DNA of 64,000 bases, from the NCBI GenBank assembly GCA_030248065.1, contig JASAMV010007806.1, positions 62,001 to 126,000 of the forward strand, given 5' to 3'. How positions within the stretch are numbered: position 1 is the stretch's first letter; every line of letters starts with the position of its first letter. The stretch is from Rhynchonema sp. JSB1_4 (lineage: Eukaryota; Nematoda; Chromadorea; Monhysterida; Xyalidae). Under the pieces are notes generated by a model. It had not been told where the DNA came from. It saw only the letters and a program-made list of their open reading frames with translations, and made no database searches. This document shows positions 42,834 through 54,983 of this stretch, piece after piece. The translations under genes and the position numbers were made by a program.

Positions 42834-45371
42834 AGCAAGAAGATATCCATGATACTTCATGCTTAGCGGTTACGCGAACGCGTAAGTATCCAAGTTGTCG
42901 TTTGGAATACGACACGTGAAGGACACGTGAAGTCAAGGGACATAAGTACACCGGTACTGTGATTGGTCGGTCGAATTCAGTCCGGAAAGCACTATGCGTG
43001 CAGGCGAGTCAACCTGCGTAAATGAGCAGTTCGGTTGATGTTCCCTTGCGTGACTGTGTTGCGTGAACGTTCGTTATTTCGTAGTTAGCGATCGTTCGAG
43101 TGAGGGATTAAGTCTCTCCTTTTTGCGTGTGTCGTATGGTAAATTCGCATACTTTGCGTACAGTAACTTTTCTTGTTTTTATAATCCATACCTTATGTGT
43201 GTGATGTATCCTTAAACACTACGTCCCAAAATCTATATAAGCAATCATCACTTTTAGTAGTTAGACTCAAATCTTCCGCCTATACCCACAGTTGACCTAC
43301 TATTGGAAAAAGGTTGTTCGTCTCCAGGCCAATAAATCATCGACGCTTGAAGATTTTCGCTCGTTGGTTGAGGCTTGTGAGTTCGTCCTATTGCATGTCA
43401 TTATTTATGTACCTAACCTAACCTGACTGGGACTTCCACCTTTTGCAGATTTTCTAGATCAGGTACCGGAGAAGCTTGAAGAATTTCGCTCTTCGGTCCG
43501 AGGAAGATTGAAGAATTTCGCTCCTCGGTTACTAATCCGTCGACAGGCTTGAGAATTCGCTGTCGACTTGTCGGTGTGGCTTGAATATTTTCGCAGCACC
43601 GATGCATCATTCAAGCGGCGAGTCCATTCGTCGTGAATCCATGCCGGACGTCAATTCCCGGAAGCACGAGCCGGATGTCAATTCCCGGACAACGAAAGCC
43701 GCCGATGACCGCAGCAGTCCGCCGAAGCAGAGGGATCAGTCGGGCGGATGGATAGGTCAGTCGGGCGAGACAGTGAACCTGGTGAAACATCTACCCACCG
43801 ATCACAGAGGGATCGGCATCGGTCACAGAGGAGCCGAGTGGATGATGTTGGGGGAGGAGAGTGACGTTTCGTTTGTTGAAAGTAAGGATTTTGGGTTTTT
43901 GGAACGAACCGACGGTCAGTTGAAGGACCAGGAGTCGGATGTGAAAGTCGGCCAGCGGAACGGCCGCAGCGAGAAAGTCGGTCGGCGTGAAGACCGCAGT
44001 GAACACGTCGGTCAGTCAGGAGACCGCAGTTGTGGTCAATTGGACCAGTCAGACGGAAAGGTGTACCGACCAGACACGAAAGCTGGACAGGCGCGGACGG
44101 CGCAGGAGATCCATGCTGGGTCCTGGCGGGCGGAGGTATTGAACGCTGGACAGGCACGTACGGTGCAGGAGGTCTATGCGGAGTGTTGGAAGGAGAAGAT
44201 GGAGGAACGGGCGCGGAAGGCGCAGGAACGTTTGGGAGAGAAAGAGCAGGAAATGAAAGGGCAGGAAATCGGACGAGCGCAGCCGGCGCGTCAGATCCGT
44301 TACGTGAGTTCGGAGACGGATTCCGGGCGTACGCAAGTTCGTGAGAGATACCAATCCGAGTCAGAGTCGATCAGAGAGAACGTGATTGTCATGTACACGC
44401 TGGAAGAGCTCGATGAATGCCATATACGTCAGGTATCGTGGCAATAGGATTGGTTGAATGCGCCCCAGCTCGCCGAACCTTGGCAGCTGCACGAGGAAGT
44501 GGTTGACATTGTGTTCACCACGCATCGATACAGTGACCATCTGTTGAAATGGTTGTATGCAGAGGAGCTACCCCATGAACGACTACTGGCTTCCCGAATC
44601 GCGGGATATTTGGATGTGATGCCGTTGTCCCAGGAACCTTGGTGCGAGTTTGGAGACTGGTACTCTACCGAGGCTCGCGGATTGTTTGAGATCGAGAACG
44701 CACGGTCATCGAGATCCGCCAAGACGCGTCGATTGCTCGACGAATGGGGCAAGACGCTCGATAACCGATTGCCGATACGAGTGCTACCATATGGAGTCCG
44801 CCACAGTCCGGGCATGCCACTGCAAGAGGGTTCCGAACCCGTGACTTGTGGATTGTACAACGATATGTGTCGGAATGAGGACCCGATGTTGTCCATGCCG
44901 AATGTGCTGGAGAATGCGCTCAGAGAACGCACACGGTATTTCGACCTACCCGAACTGGACTACCCAGTGCAGTCGCACACAGTCAGTGTGTCGATGCGTA
45001 TAGTGCCAGTCGGAAAGACGCAATCCCTGTGGCATGATGCCTCAGTTGAAGAATGTACGAGCAGCCAACAGGATGAAGCAGGCTGTGGCACGCCTGAAAG
45101 TGCTACTGGAGGTCCCAACCAAACTAAATACAAACGTGAGTACGACGTACTGTACGAACCGATCGTGAAGTGTATGTACTTCGAACCGGAGGGAGAGTTG
45201 AGGATGGCTGACTACAATCTCCGATTGGGTCATTTCGAAGGGGACGTGAAACGCCCGTCGATAATGTCTATTCCGGTGGAACTCGTTCTGTCGTCTAGAC
45301 CCGACGGAAGAGTAACGGCTGGTATGCGTGGTGGTTCTTTGAACACCGAACAGCACGGAACCCGCACCACT
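42834..45371. other. Segment present in unit 1, absent from unit 2
   Basis: Unit 2 runs directly from CATATTTAATTTTGCATG to CGCTTGCGCGTCAGCACGTA (54260-54303), whereas unit 1 has 2.5 kb between the matching sequences. The junction has only an ATG microhomology and no target duplication, which favours deletion in unit 2. The segment contains the two-part frame at 43581-45398. Nothing recognisable lies at 42834-43340. Confidence 0.6.
43345..43600 (+). repeat. Five copies of a GCTTGAAGAATTTCGCTC motif
   Basis: Variants start at 43345, 43474, 43507, 43547 and 43578, each reading about GCTTGAAGAATTTCGC with one or two changes, often followed by TCGGT. They lie just upstream of and across the start of the long frame at 43581. 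Confidence 0.65.
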
Positions 45372-45398
45372 CATGTGCGCTTGCGCGTCAGCACGTAA
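43581..45398 (+). CDS. Two long frames in the same phase separated by one TAG; unknown, gag-like
   Basis: A 288-codon frame (43581-44447) ends in TAG, and the next codon begins a second open stretch to 45398 in the same frame, so one amber codon divides a potential 605-residue product. The first part is highly charged, rich in Q, E, R, S and D, with repeats of GQARTAQEIHA type and a long helical E/K/R segment (about residues 205-250). The second part is more globular (WQLHEEVVDIVFTTHRYSDH, WCEFGDWYSTEARGLFEIEN, YEPIVKCMYFEPEGELRMAD). Length and a charged, coiled first half recall LTR-element gag proteins, but no zinc knuckle, protease or RT is adjacent. The final residues lie in sequence shared with unit 2. 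It could be a domesticated or decaying gag, or a host gene with a nonsense mutation. Confidence 0.45.
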
Positions 45399-45561
45399 AG
45401 GCAATCTAACACAACACGAGCTCGATTTCGGAGGTGGTGTGCTTACACAAATCGAATAGAAAGAGAAAACCTTCATGCATTACGTTTACAACGTGTAACG
45501 TTTTCCTCTGATCTGCCACGTCCGTAATCGGGCTCGTGTTAGCGTAGTGTTGCTATAGGTG

Positions 45562-45992
45562 TTGGTCGCACAGTTTCTTCATAAGAGTTGGTCAAGTTTT
45601 TTTCCCTGAATCGAAAAACAGGAAAGCGACGGGCAATGACGATGCCTTGCGCGATCACACACAAAGGGTGATATTTTTGAGTGTTTGTTTTGGGTGTTAA
45701 GGTCAGTTATGTGTAAAGGTCGGTAGCAAGCTCGGTGTGAGAACTTTCTCGCCGAACTTTCTCACATCGAGCTTTCCACAGACCTTTACACCCGACTGAC
45801 CTTTACACCGTTGTGAAAATATCATCCAATGAATGCAGTCAGTGAAATGTTTCAGACCCGCAGGAATGTGCGTGCTCTGCTAGATGAAAATGTTTTGCGA
45901 GAATCACAAATAGCACAGTGGTTAAGAGTGGCTGAGCGTGAAAATCAGGATTGATTTGATGAATTCTTATACTGTATGATCAGTGCGACCAA
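45562..45992. mobile_element. Family M MITE, unit 1, carrying a family P insertion
   Basis: Ends TTGGTCGCACAG and CAGTGCGACCAA. The orthologous element in unit 2 (54704-54983) lacks the internal 160 bp that constitute the family P insertion. Confidence 0.7.
45666..45827. mobile_element. Family P hairpin MITE, copy 1
   Basis: Inverted ends GGGTGATATTTT and AAAATATCATCC, with TGTAAAGGTC / GACCTTTACA arms. Unit 2 has the empty site around 54806 (CACAGAAAGAATGCAG). The flanks AAAG / AATG suggest a short target duplication. Confidence 0.6.
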
Positions 45993-46231
45993 TTTTACCG
46001 TGGTTTGCGTGCGAAAGCGCCAAGATCTTGAAACACTTAGCGCGCGTTTGTGTGTCGGTGTTGTTTATCGTGTCGCTTCACGCGCAAACCACGCGAGACG
46101 CAGCTACAGTAACCCGAAACATTTTAAATGTGTAGGAATTCAGGGTGATACGGTATGGACTGCAAAGTATGGCTGGTTTGCCTGTAAATAGGACAGGCTA
46201 ATGAAATTATTGTTATCAATTAATTACTAAC

Positions 46232-46321
46232 CAAAAACCATCCGACGATTTTGGTGCCGTCCCTGACGTGCATTCGCGGTCCACAGCGCCATCGAGGGTC
46301 GTATTCATCGAACGTTTTCAT
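46232..46321 (-). CDS. Exon related to the membrane-protein loop exon (DPRWRC motif)
   Basis: The minus frame encodes MKTFDEYDPRWRCGP followed by RMHVRDGTKIVGWFL, ending at donor TTTTTG|GTTAGT. It is clearly similar to the loop exon at 41832-42008 (DPRWRC..RLHVKDGSKY). It is conserved in unit 2 (55229-55321). It is probably one exon of a second, related membrane-protein gene whose other exons I could not assemble. The upstream border is not determined. Confidence 0.45.
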
Positions 46322-46492
46322 GCTTATTTTCACCTTTTCTGCTCCATCCTACGTATTTTTAAACACACACGCGTACTTGATTCATATACTGTAACTTACA
46401 GCAGGTAAAATACCGACACTGTAGTTGTTGTTGTTCGCTCAATCAGGCTGGACAGCCAGAACAACATGCGCATGTGCGCACATCGTTCAGCC

Positions 46493-47141
46493 CAGGGTTG
46501 GAAAAAAAATTTTAAACAAGTTTTAAAAAAACTTTTTTTTAAATTTTTTTAAAAGTCTGAGATTCGGGGAAATTTTACCAAATGTGCCTAAAAAGGCTCA
46601 AAAACGCGAAAAAATGCAACTTTAATTGACAAGGCACTTTTGTGACTTGGTTTGCATCACTTATGAAGGGTGTTTACGTCATTTCGGTGCGATCCAACAG
46701 CCTGTGCTTGATATGGACCGATGATCGCTGCTCTGTGGTATCGGACACAACAGTTTGTGGCCGAATAAGCAAGATTCACTCATAAACCACACAGAATTGA
46801 GAATAGAAGCTACAGACATACTTGTCGGGTGGCTGAATCAGTCGTATATGACCGACCTAATGTGGTATGACATCGAAGTACCGTGTAAGTACACGCATAC
46901 TGTGTCCCATGTATCACGGGAAGGTATAATAACATCATTTGGGTGCATCTTAGGTACACCAAATACATACATGCCCCAAAGGCGATTTTGTGATGAAAAT
47001 TTTTCGACCCTTGAGAAAAAATGACAAAAAATAGCCCCCAAAAAGGCCATTTATGGACGTTTTAGAACACATTGTTCCCCCGAAAAATTTAAAAAATTTA
47101 AAAAAAAATTTTTTTCAAAAACATTTTTTTGCCCAACCCTG
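46493..47141. mobile_element. hAT-type MITE, family K, copy 2
   Basis: Ends CAGGGTTGG and CCAACCCTG, with a perfect 8-bp duplication gttcagcc (46485-46492, 47142-47149). It is inserted three bases inside the left end of the element at 47147-47592. Body A/T-rich with a short unique centre, no coding content. Confidence 0.85.
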
Positions 47142-47146
47142 GTTCA

Positions 47147-47592
47147 GCCGAATTCACAATGCAATGCGGATTAGCGGGCGAGCTGCTTTTCACACCCGCG
47201 CTAACCCGCCAATCTGAGGTGCGCATTCACAATGCAAAGCAGATTACCCTGCTAATCCACATTTAACACTTAGGACTGGTCCTAATTTTTTTTGCGGATT
47301 AGCAGCGGAGGCGTATATGTTCAGAAGTTTATAATTTGCTTTCAAAACATCATCAAAGTAGGAAAAAATGTATACATATAAGTATGTAATTAGACATGCT
47401 GGGTTCATTGGAATTGTTTTTGTTGCAGTTTGGTGCTTACAAGCTTATTAGCGGGTTAGCGGATTAGCGAGCACACTGATATCCAGATCCGTTAATCAGC
47501 TTTTTAAAATTTCCGCTGTGAAGGCAAAATTATGCGTGAAAAGCGGGTCCGCTAATCCACAACCAGCTAATCCGCTGCATTGTGAATTCGGC
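47147..47592. mobile_element. Harbinger-like MITE with GCCGAATTCACAATGCA ends
   Basis: GCCGAATTCACAATGCAATG at the left pairs with GCATTGTGAATTCGGC at the right. Subterminal GCGGATTAGCG repeats replace the GCGCGTTTGCGC arrays of 35621-36540, and the CACAATGCA core of the end is shared with that element. Unit 2 retains only the leftmost 36 bp (about 55479-55514). Confidence 0.65.
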
Positions 47593-47699
47593 CTTCGGAA
47601 ATTCTCGACAGGTTCATGTTTTTCCATTCGTTGCCGATAGCAACCTGTCACCATGAGAACAAACGTTTGTTCAGCAAACTTTGCCACCGCATTTGCCCG

Positions 47700-49835
47700 C
47701 TGACAGCGAGTCTATAAACGTACATAATCTTGACGTATATATAGTCCAATTAAAAGCTTATGAGACACTTTTTCTGAAGCTGACTTGGCCAGATCCAACA
47801 ATGTTCCGATTCCACGTATTCCGAAAGGAAAAAAAGAGAAACGAACGTAGCTATTTGATAAAACACGCTCTCTACCTCGGTGACTAAATTCCCTTGTGGC
47901 ACCTGAAACATTTGTGCGTTGAACAACGTTGCTGTTCGCTTTAGCACGCAACAAATTGGATTGAGGTGCTGGAACTTGTCATCATCGCTCTCGGTCCATT
48001 CTCTCTCTCATCCAGTCTCATTCATTTTCTTTCGTTTGCTTTCGAAACATGTGTGAGCGGAGCATTATTTAACCTGGCCAAGCAAGCTTTAAAAAAAGTG
48101 TCTCATGAGCTCGTGGTTGGACGTGTATGCAGTGTTGTGTATACTGTACCCTTCGAACTAGCTGATTGTTATCCAGCACACTTTCTTGTAGGGAGGTGTG
48201 CGTATCCGCTGTGCGATCAGCCACAATGTCCAGTGTAAAAGGGGCCGTGTAACGTTTCGCCTTTTATTATCCATAATCTGCTCACAAATTCTTGCCTGAA
48301 CCATATCCGCCCATGCTTATCGGATGTGCGCTTGAAAATATTTCCGACTGACTAACCCCAGAAGTCAAGAATGTTTTTCAAGACGCTTCGCCGGCGGGAT
48401 GGGTGATTGAAAATGAAACCGCAATAAATAAATAATAAATAACGACTAAAGTGTACATAAATGCAACACTTATATAAAAACGAAATGAGTGTCATCGCCC
48501 TTAATCTCAGCTGCGATACACTCGCAAGTCATGCAATACCAGATTATTATGAGATGTCTTGGCTGCGTAATGTACTTACTTGACAAAAAACCAATTGCGC
48601 GTGCCGCTTGGGTTACACATGTAGTAGTTTGCAATAATGTCGAGTCAAAATAACGTGTTGCGGACAATTTAGGCCCAGAAATTTACAAAGTATATCCAAA
48701 GTTATGAACATCACGTGGTGCAGCGATAACCACACCCAAACTTTATGTGTGCGTGTGGGGGGCACGCTTGTAAAACTTGTCTAACAAAACAGCGCACAAA
48801 CAATTATGCAGAAAGAGGAGAATGAAAGTCGAAAGTCATAAATGTGCAGAAAAGTCACTTAAAGACTGTCATGAGCCAGCCAGCCACAGCATGGATTTGC
48901 AATGAATATGAAATTCAAAGCAACAGCAGTGTAGGACGAATAGTTTTAAAAAAAACGACACACCCAAACCAATATTCAGAGTTCGATGTGTCTGCGGGTA
49001 CCACAATTCCGAATGAGTAACTTTTTTTCCAGCGGGATTATTGCCTTGAATATCATGTGTATCTGCATTTTTTCACATTCTGTGACCAATAAATGTCAAT
49101 TACATAACTTTCACGTGTTGAACTTACTCAGTTATCCAATGGTTGTCTTAGTTGTCTCGCTTATTAGTTGATGGCGCATGAGACACTATCGAGCAGGTAT
49201 ACAAATATATAGGAACTTTCTATTAGTTACACACAAGAGATGATCCGACGGAAAGTTTTCATGAATAGTCCAGCCACGAGCTCATGGGACGCTTTTTAGA
49301 GCTTTCATGGCCAGGTTCAATAATGCCTCGGCTACATGTATTTCGCAAACAAAAGAAAGAGATTGGGCTGAGATAGATGGTGACAACTTCCAGCTGGTTG
49401 ACCTCAATTTGTTGCGTGCTTACTCGAACAGCAAACGTTGTTCAACGCACAAATGTTTTGAGAGTCAAAAGGGAATTTACATACTCACTGAGGTGGAGAG
49501 CATGTTTTTACCGCGTGCAGTTCTCTTTCTTTAGTTCTCGAAATACATGGAACCAGAACGTCATCGGATCTGACCAAGCCAACTTAACAAAAGTCGTCTC
49601 ATGAACACGTGGTTGGACTATAAACAGTGGCACACATATTTAGCGGTAAAGAGGAGCAAAATGGGTCTGGCCATTATTTTGCGATATGTTGTGGTTCGTG
49701 TGATTCTATCCAGCGTAGAAATAGCTCGCTTGTTTAGCTGTGTGAAACTCTTACGCTGGATAAAATCGCAGAAACAATGACATCGCAACACGGCCCAACC
49801 CTTTTTGCACACCCCACCACACCCGGCCCGACCAT
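47700..49835. other. Shared intergenic block; possible exons of unknown minus-strand gene
   Basis: From about 48095 to 49835 this is collinear with unit 2 (55515-57536). Two minus-strand stretches are kept in both units: about 48130-48300 (LWIIKGETLHGPFYTGH) and 48470-48667 (ATRYFDSTLLQTTTCVTQ then AARAIGFLSS, ending at a GTAAGTAC donor). They may be exons of a membrane-type gene. I do not recognise them. Short plus-strand frames at 49307-49604 are identical in both units, but this only reflects recent duplication. Confidence 0.35.
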
Positions 49836-50061
49836 GGGTGATATTTTAGAAACGGTGTAAAGGTCAGTTGGGTGTAAAGATCGGTGGAAAGCTCGGTCGA
49901 CAGCTCAATGTGATAGACCTCGGTGTAAACTTGAAACATTCCACGTTCATAACAGGCAATGTTTCACGTTTACACCGAGCTACGCCGACCGAGCTTTCGA
50001 CCGAACTTTACGACGACCTTTACGCCCAACTAACCTTTACACCGTTTCGAAAATTCCACCC
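49836..50061. mobile_element. Family P hairpin MITE, copy 2
   Basis: Ends GGGTGATATTTTAGAAACGG and complement (CCGTTTCGAAAATTCCACCC), with arms AAAGGTCAGTTGGGTGTAAA. The orthologous copy in unit 2 is at 57537-57762. Confidence 0.7.
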
Positions 50062-50265
50062 ATTGCCGGCAAAGTGCTTACCGGCCAAAGTGTTGCCACT
50101 GGAATATTTCTTGAAATACTTTCCAGAATATACTGGAACACACGGAAACCGGAAATATTTCCGTGCACGGAAATATTTCCGTGACACGGAAATGAAGTGA
50201 AGTAATTTTGTGTTGCAATTATTTCCGTGTTCCGGTTTCCGTGTTTAACCTAAGTCCGCCTTCAG

Positions 50266-51255
50266 GCACCACCGATCTGGCATCAATCAACATCCAACGG
50301 GGTCGCGACCACGGCATCCCCAATTATATGCGTTGGCGCGAATTCTGTAATCTCACGCATGCACATCGAACGAACGATCTCAACGCGAATATCTTGGATG
50401 AAATTGTGCTCGAACGATTAAAGAATGCGTTTGAGGACGAACCGAGTTGGTAGAATGGGGAAGTTTCGATGTTTGGACGGTTTTATATAGTATCTTTATG
50501 AGGTTTGACAAATCGAATGCGTCTATGCACCTTTCATGCGCTTTTTGGCACGGAGCCCGTCTAATTGTTATCTTGGATGAATCACATGATGTCGAATAGG
50601 AGCACTCCACGTGTTTAAGAAACATTCGCCACAATTATACATCACACATTCTGGCAAAATGTCTTGCAGGAAACATTGACCTCTACGTCGGTTGCATGCT
50701 CGAAGATCCAATCGCCAACGCGCTGATTGGTCCGACGCTGTCGTGTCTCGTTGCGGAACAATTCACTCGACTCAGGGATGGCGATCGGTAAGAACGGCGT
50801 TTACCTTGTTGAATCAGGGTAGGGACCTGGTCAAAATTATCCACGATGGTACATTTAGAATGCGCCGGTAGTGGACTAAGCAACACGCAAGCAAAATTTG
50901 GACCGAACCCATCTAACGTAAAGCTCCTTAGATAGAGCATTAAGCGGAACTCACAACGTAATGAACTCTAAGCCTACCTTCTGCTTCTACGTTTTGCCGA
51001 ATATCTGCAGCAAAAGCTGTCCCCTGTTCTTCATTCTTCAGGTTCTGGTACGAGAACGCCGACATTTTCACGCCGGCGCAGCGATCCGAATTGCGCAAGT
51101 CGACATTCTCTAAACTGTTGTGCGACAATGGAGACGGATACAAACAGGCGCCGACCAATTCGTTTGACATTGCCAGACCCGAAAACACAAAACCGTGCAA
51201 CAGGATTGAGGGTGTTGACCTTGAACAATGGAGAGAACCACAAGACAGCGAGTGA
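50266..51255 (+). pseudogene. Peroxidase 3' exons, duplicate 2
   Basis: Exons 50266-50445, 50670-50787 and 51042-51255 correspond to the last three peroxidase exons with the same borders, phase and stop. Frames are intact ([59 protein letters not shown]), and changes such as DELVIERL to DEIVLERL are conservative. All upstream exons, including both haem histidines, are missing, so alone it cannot make an enzyme. It could serve as an alternative 3' end for the complete gene, because the donor at 33332 leaves one base, which fits this acceptor. Otherwise it is a partial duplicate. Confidence 0.75.
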
Positions 51256-52909
51256 AACATCAATCGGGTGACTATTTTCGATAGTTTCACTCCCAGTGGG
51301 CTTTCGCCGCAACCTGATGTAATACTGATACTATGGATTCAGCATATTAGTGCCAAGCGTTTAAGAAATGTGGCGTTTATCAAAATTTGAATGCCCGGCG
51401 CTTGATTTGTTTCAAAATATTTTGTGCAGTTACCCAGTAGTTTTTCGTCTCGTTATGGTATGAACTGTGGGCTACATACGTACCTCAGTGCCTGAAAACG
51501 AAAGGATGTTCTAAGACGCACGGCACTAATATTATGAGGCCGTGTGCCTATTTTAAGTTGTTCTCGTTGACTTTTTGTGCATGATTGTTTTTGACACCGT
51601 CAGTTTAGATCTCCCGCATAGCATCCTGTACACTGTATGACCACATTCGCATTTTATCGCGATTAATGCAACCGACGCCAAGCATTTCCAAAATAATGAA
51701 TTGGATAAAATGATTTGGTGCTACATACCTACAATACAGTAGCAAGTGGATTTCTGGAATCATAGTTCGTGGATACAGTCTTTATTACATTGGTGAGATT
51801 TTGGGGTCCGGGGCCGTCAGCGCATTTTGACTTGGTCGCGCGTATTTTCAACTGGCTTGGGTTTAGGCTTAGGCTTAGGCTCAGGCTTATGACCGTGCTT
51901 AGGCGTAGGCTTAGGCCTACACATGCGCTTAGACTTAGGCTTTGGTTGTTAGCTAGTCCTAACAGCCAGAACCCTTGTAATTCACATAACGCGCGACCAT
52001 GTGACACTGCGCGACGATATTGGTCGCACAATGACTATATAAGAATTGGTCAAATTTTTTTCCTGAATGGTGAAGAGGGAAAGTGACGGGGCAATGACGT
52101 TGCGTTGCGTGATCGCACACAAAGTACATATGTAGTAAAGAGAATGTTTCACACCTGCGGCAACGTGGTTGATCTGCTAGATTATTTTTAGCTGAAAATG
52201 TTTTGACAAAAATACAAGTAGCATAGTGATTAAGGTTAAACCTGAAGATCAGGGTAGATGAATTCTGATTTAGTCATTGTGTGACCAATATCTCACAACC
52301 GTGTCGTGCCCATTTACTGATGCGTGCGACAGAATATGTGCTGGGGGTGCCCAAATTGCCACGAATTTAAAAAAATCGAAACATAACAAGGAATCTACGT
52401 ATAGTGCGCTGGAACCGGAATAGTCATCCAAGAGCAGAAACACAAAATGTAATACGTATGTACATGACTAGCATGCAAAAGTCGGTGCTGAATTTAAAAT
52501 ATTGTCTAGTAGTCGTGCGAATTTTTTTCAGCGCTTCATGATTACACAATCAATTTATCAATAGTCGCACAGCTTGTTTTCTGGTCGTTCAATGCGTATA
52601 CCTGTTGACCCATGGCGTTGTCACGCTCGTCCAAGTATGTGCAGAAGCGCAATATCACGAACAAACAAACCTAGAAATGATACGGGTTTCAATTGTCTGT
52701 AACTGTTTCAATTGTGGCGTTTGTAGTCCAGTGCGAAAGTTGTGTTCTCGAAAGAAATCTTGTCTCAGTCCATTTCGGGAATCAATCTCAAATGTTGTAT
52801 TTTGAAATGGCAAAATAGTTTGGTATAAAATACGTATATTTCGAATTGTCAGGCGAGTGCTACACACAGTTGTTCAGAGTCGTACATTTGCCCGCCCATG
52901 TCAGCTTAC
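51256..52909. other. 3' flank of peroxidase unit 2, no gene seen
   Basis: Collinear with 34962-37119 minus the Harbinger-type insertion. It contains the empty TTA site near 51911 and a family M MITE (52020-52288) that is absent from unit 1, where the empty TA site is at about 36635. Confidence 0.6.
52020..52288. mobile_element. TA-target MITE, family M, unit 2-specific
   Basis: Ends TTGGTCGCACAATGACTATA and complement, TA at 52018-52019 and 52289-52290. Unit 1 has the uninterrupted GCGACGATAACTCAC near 36630-36645, which proves insertion after duplication (or precise loss). Confidence 0.85.
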
Positions 52910-53893
52910 ATCCATGGCTGGTATCAGCAGTTCCTTCTTTTTTTTGTAGACAGCGACCAAAACCAAACACGCAGTTGTTAGATTCATAAACGAGCAGACA
53001 ATCATAAGCACTGAAATTAAAAGTCAAAAGTTTCCAGTGTCGTATAAGGTGGACTTCTGCATTTTTTACGCACGCGTCAGGCCGTATCTGATGAGACTGT
53101 TGGGCGGGCCATATATCACCCATGCATCTTTGTCCACCATGAAGACAACAGCAATGCCAACGACAGCGATGCAACAGCCGATCTGAAGCATTGTCATTGA
53201 ATCGTAGGCGTCGCTTAGTACGATAACACTGTTCAAAATGACCTTCTATCGCGACACCCTTGAATTGCGCGCAATATTATTTGGCAGGCGGGTTCATTTG
53301 GCATTGTGTACATTTCCACTCACCATAACCCATGCCCGATACTTGCTGCCATCTTTGACATGCAGTCGGTTCCAGCAGCATCGCCAACGTGGGTCATGCT
53401 CGCTAAATTCGTTCCCACTATTGCCGCTTTGATGTTGTTCCCGCTCTTCCAGATAGACGTAGTAGCGGTACAGAACGGGCGGACGGCCAGCTATGCCCAA
53501 CTGAAGGCGAAAGAGAGATTTTGAGAATTGCGTACTCCGCCGCGAAGTCCGAAAAGCATTATGGCGACGCGGACACCTTCAAAAACCGATCCATCATTTT
53601 CTTGTTGTCTTTGTATGCACTGGCGAGGAGCAGATAGTTAGTCCGCATTACGAACGCGAAGCACAAAGCCAAACACACAGCCCAGGCTCCTGAAATACAT
53701 ATGAAGGGGCTGAACACTGCCGAAAATTTTGCATGCATGGTTCGCAAAGTACATTACCAATGAAGATGTTGTAGTAATCTTTCTTATAGTCTTCGGTGGT
53801 TGCTGATTGAACCTTATCGAACACGAACTCCACTATGAATCGCATGAAAATCAACTCCCAGAGAGCTGCGAATAGCAAAACGGTGAGGAAAAC
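52910..53893 (-). CDS. Predicted four-helix membrane protein, unit 2 copy
   Basis: Same five-exon layout as the gene at 41094-42704, starting at 53893-53758 and ending at 52910. Helices are VFLTVLLFAALWELIFMRF, VCLALCFAFVMRTNYLLLA, IGCCIAVVGIAVVFMV and VCSFMNLTTACLVLVAVY. The loop exon keeps DPRWRCCWNRLHVKDGSKY. In this copy the frame is open upstream of the first exon to an ATG (MPRLTPHATLQ), which may be the true start. The most divergent part is the first helix. Retained frames and splice sites in both copies suggest function, although the duplication is recent enough that this is weak evidence. Confidence 0.5.
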
Positions 53894-54303
53894 CTTAAAA
53901 ACAACCTGTAATGTTGCGTGTGGTGTGAGTCTGGGCATAATATGTTTTATATAAAACATGTAAAGGCAAACCAGCCGTGCTTTGCGGACCTAGACCATAC
54001 CGTATAACCCTGAATTCTTACACACTTGAAATGTTTCGCGTTACTGCAGCCACGATAAAGAACACACACAAACGCGCGCTAAATGTTTCATGATCTTGGC
54101 CCTTTCACACGCAAGCCACACGCGACGTGGCTACAGTAACCCGAAACATTTTAGGTGTGTAAGAATTCAAGGTGATACGGTATGGTCTAACATGCAAAGT
54201 ATAAGGCTTTTTTGTCTATAAAGGTACAGCATAAATATATAAAATATGCTGTAAAGCGGGCTTCATATTTAATTTTGCATGCGCGCTTGCGCGTCAGCAC
54301 GTA

Positions 54304-54506
54304 CAGTACCGGGTGTAATTCTAGGCGGAAAGTTGAAGTCGACTTCCTAGTGCTAAAAGATAGGCAGCACACGCCAGCGCACGCGCAAAACTTCGTGTGC
54401 ACGCGCGTGCACGCGAAGTTACTTCGACTTTTGCCTATACTTTGCACTGTTTCGCACGCGCGTGCACGCGACTTCAACTTTCAGCCTAGAATTGCACCCG
54501 GAACTG
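54304..54506. mobile_element. TA-target MITE, family J, copy 2, with proven empty site
   Basis: Ends CAGTACCGGGTGTAATTC and GAATTGCACCCGGAACTG, TA duplicated on both sides. The corresponding unit 1 sequence GCACGTAAAGGCAATC at 45391-45406 is uninterrupted. Compared with copy 1 (38783-39016) it is shortened inside. Confidence 0.9.
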
Positions 54507-54703
54507 TACAGGCAATCTACGCCAACACGAGCCCGATTTCGGAGGTGGGGTGCTTAGACAAATCGAAAAAAAGAGAAAATCTTCATGCCCTACGTTTACA
54601 ACGTGTAACGTTTTTCAAATCAGTAGCCACGTATGAATTTTTCACTGATCTGCCACGTCCGAAGTCGGACTCGTGTGGGCGTAGTGTTACTATACATAAG
54701 TGT

Positions 54704-54983
54704 TTGGTCGCACAATGACTTCACAACAATTGGTCAAATTTTTTCCTGAATCGTAAAGCAGGAAAGTGACACGGGGCAATGGCGATGCCTTGCGCGCTCA
54801 CACAGAAAGAATGCAGTCAGTGAAATGTTTCACTCCCGCAGCAACGTGGATGCTCCGCTAGATTACCATACTTTCAGATGAAAATGTTTTCTGAGAATCA
54901 CAAATGGCGCAGTGGTTAAGAGTGACTGAGCGTGATAATCAGGATTAATTTGATGGATTCTTATATGATCATTGTGCGACCAA
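54704..54983. mobile_element. Family M MITE, unit 2
   Basis: Ends TTGGTCGCACAATGACTTCA and complement TCATTGTGCGACCAA. Orthologous to 45562-45992 but without the family P insertion. Confidence 0.75.

Larger units (their letters stand above)
45399..46231. other. Intergenic sequence shared with unit 2, MITE-rich
   Basis: Collinear with 54509-55228. Apart from the nested MITEs listed, I see no gene. Confidence 0.6.

Noticed and set aside
49307..49604. Conserved short frames identical between units 1 and 2
   Set aside because: Identity reflects the recent segmental duplication and is not evidence of coding.
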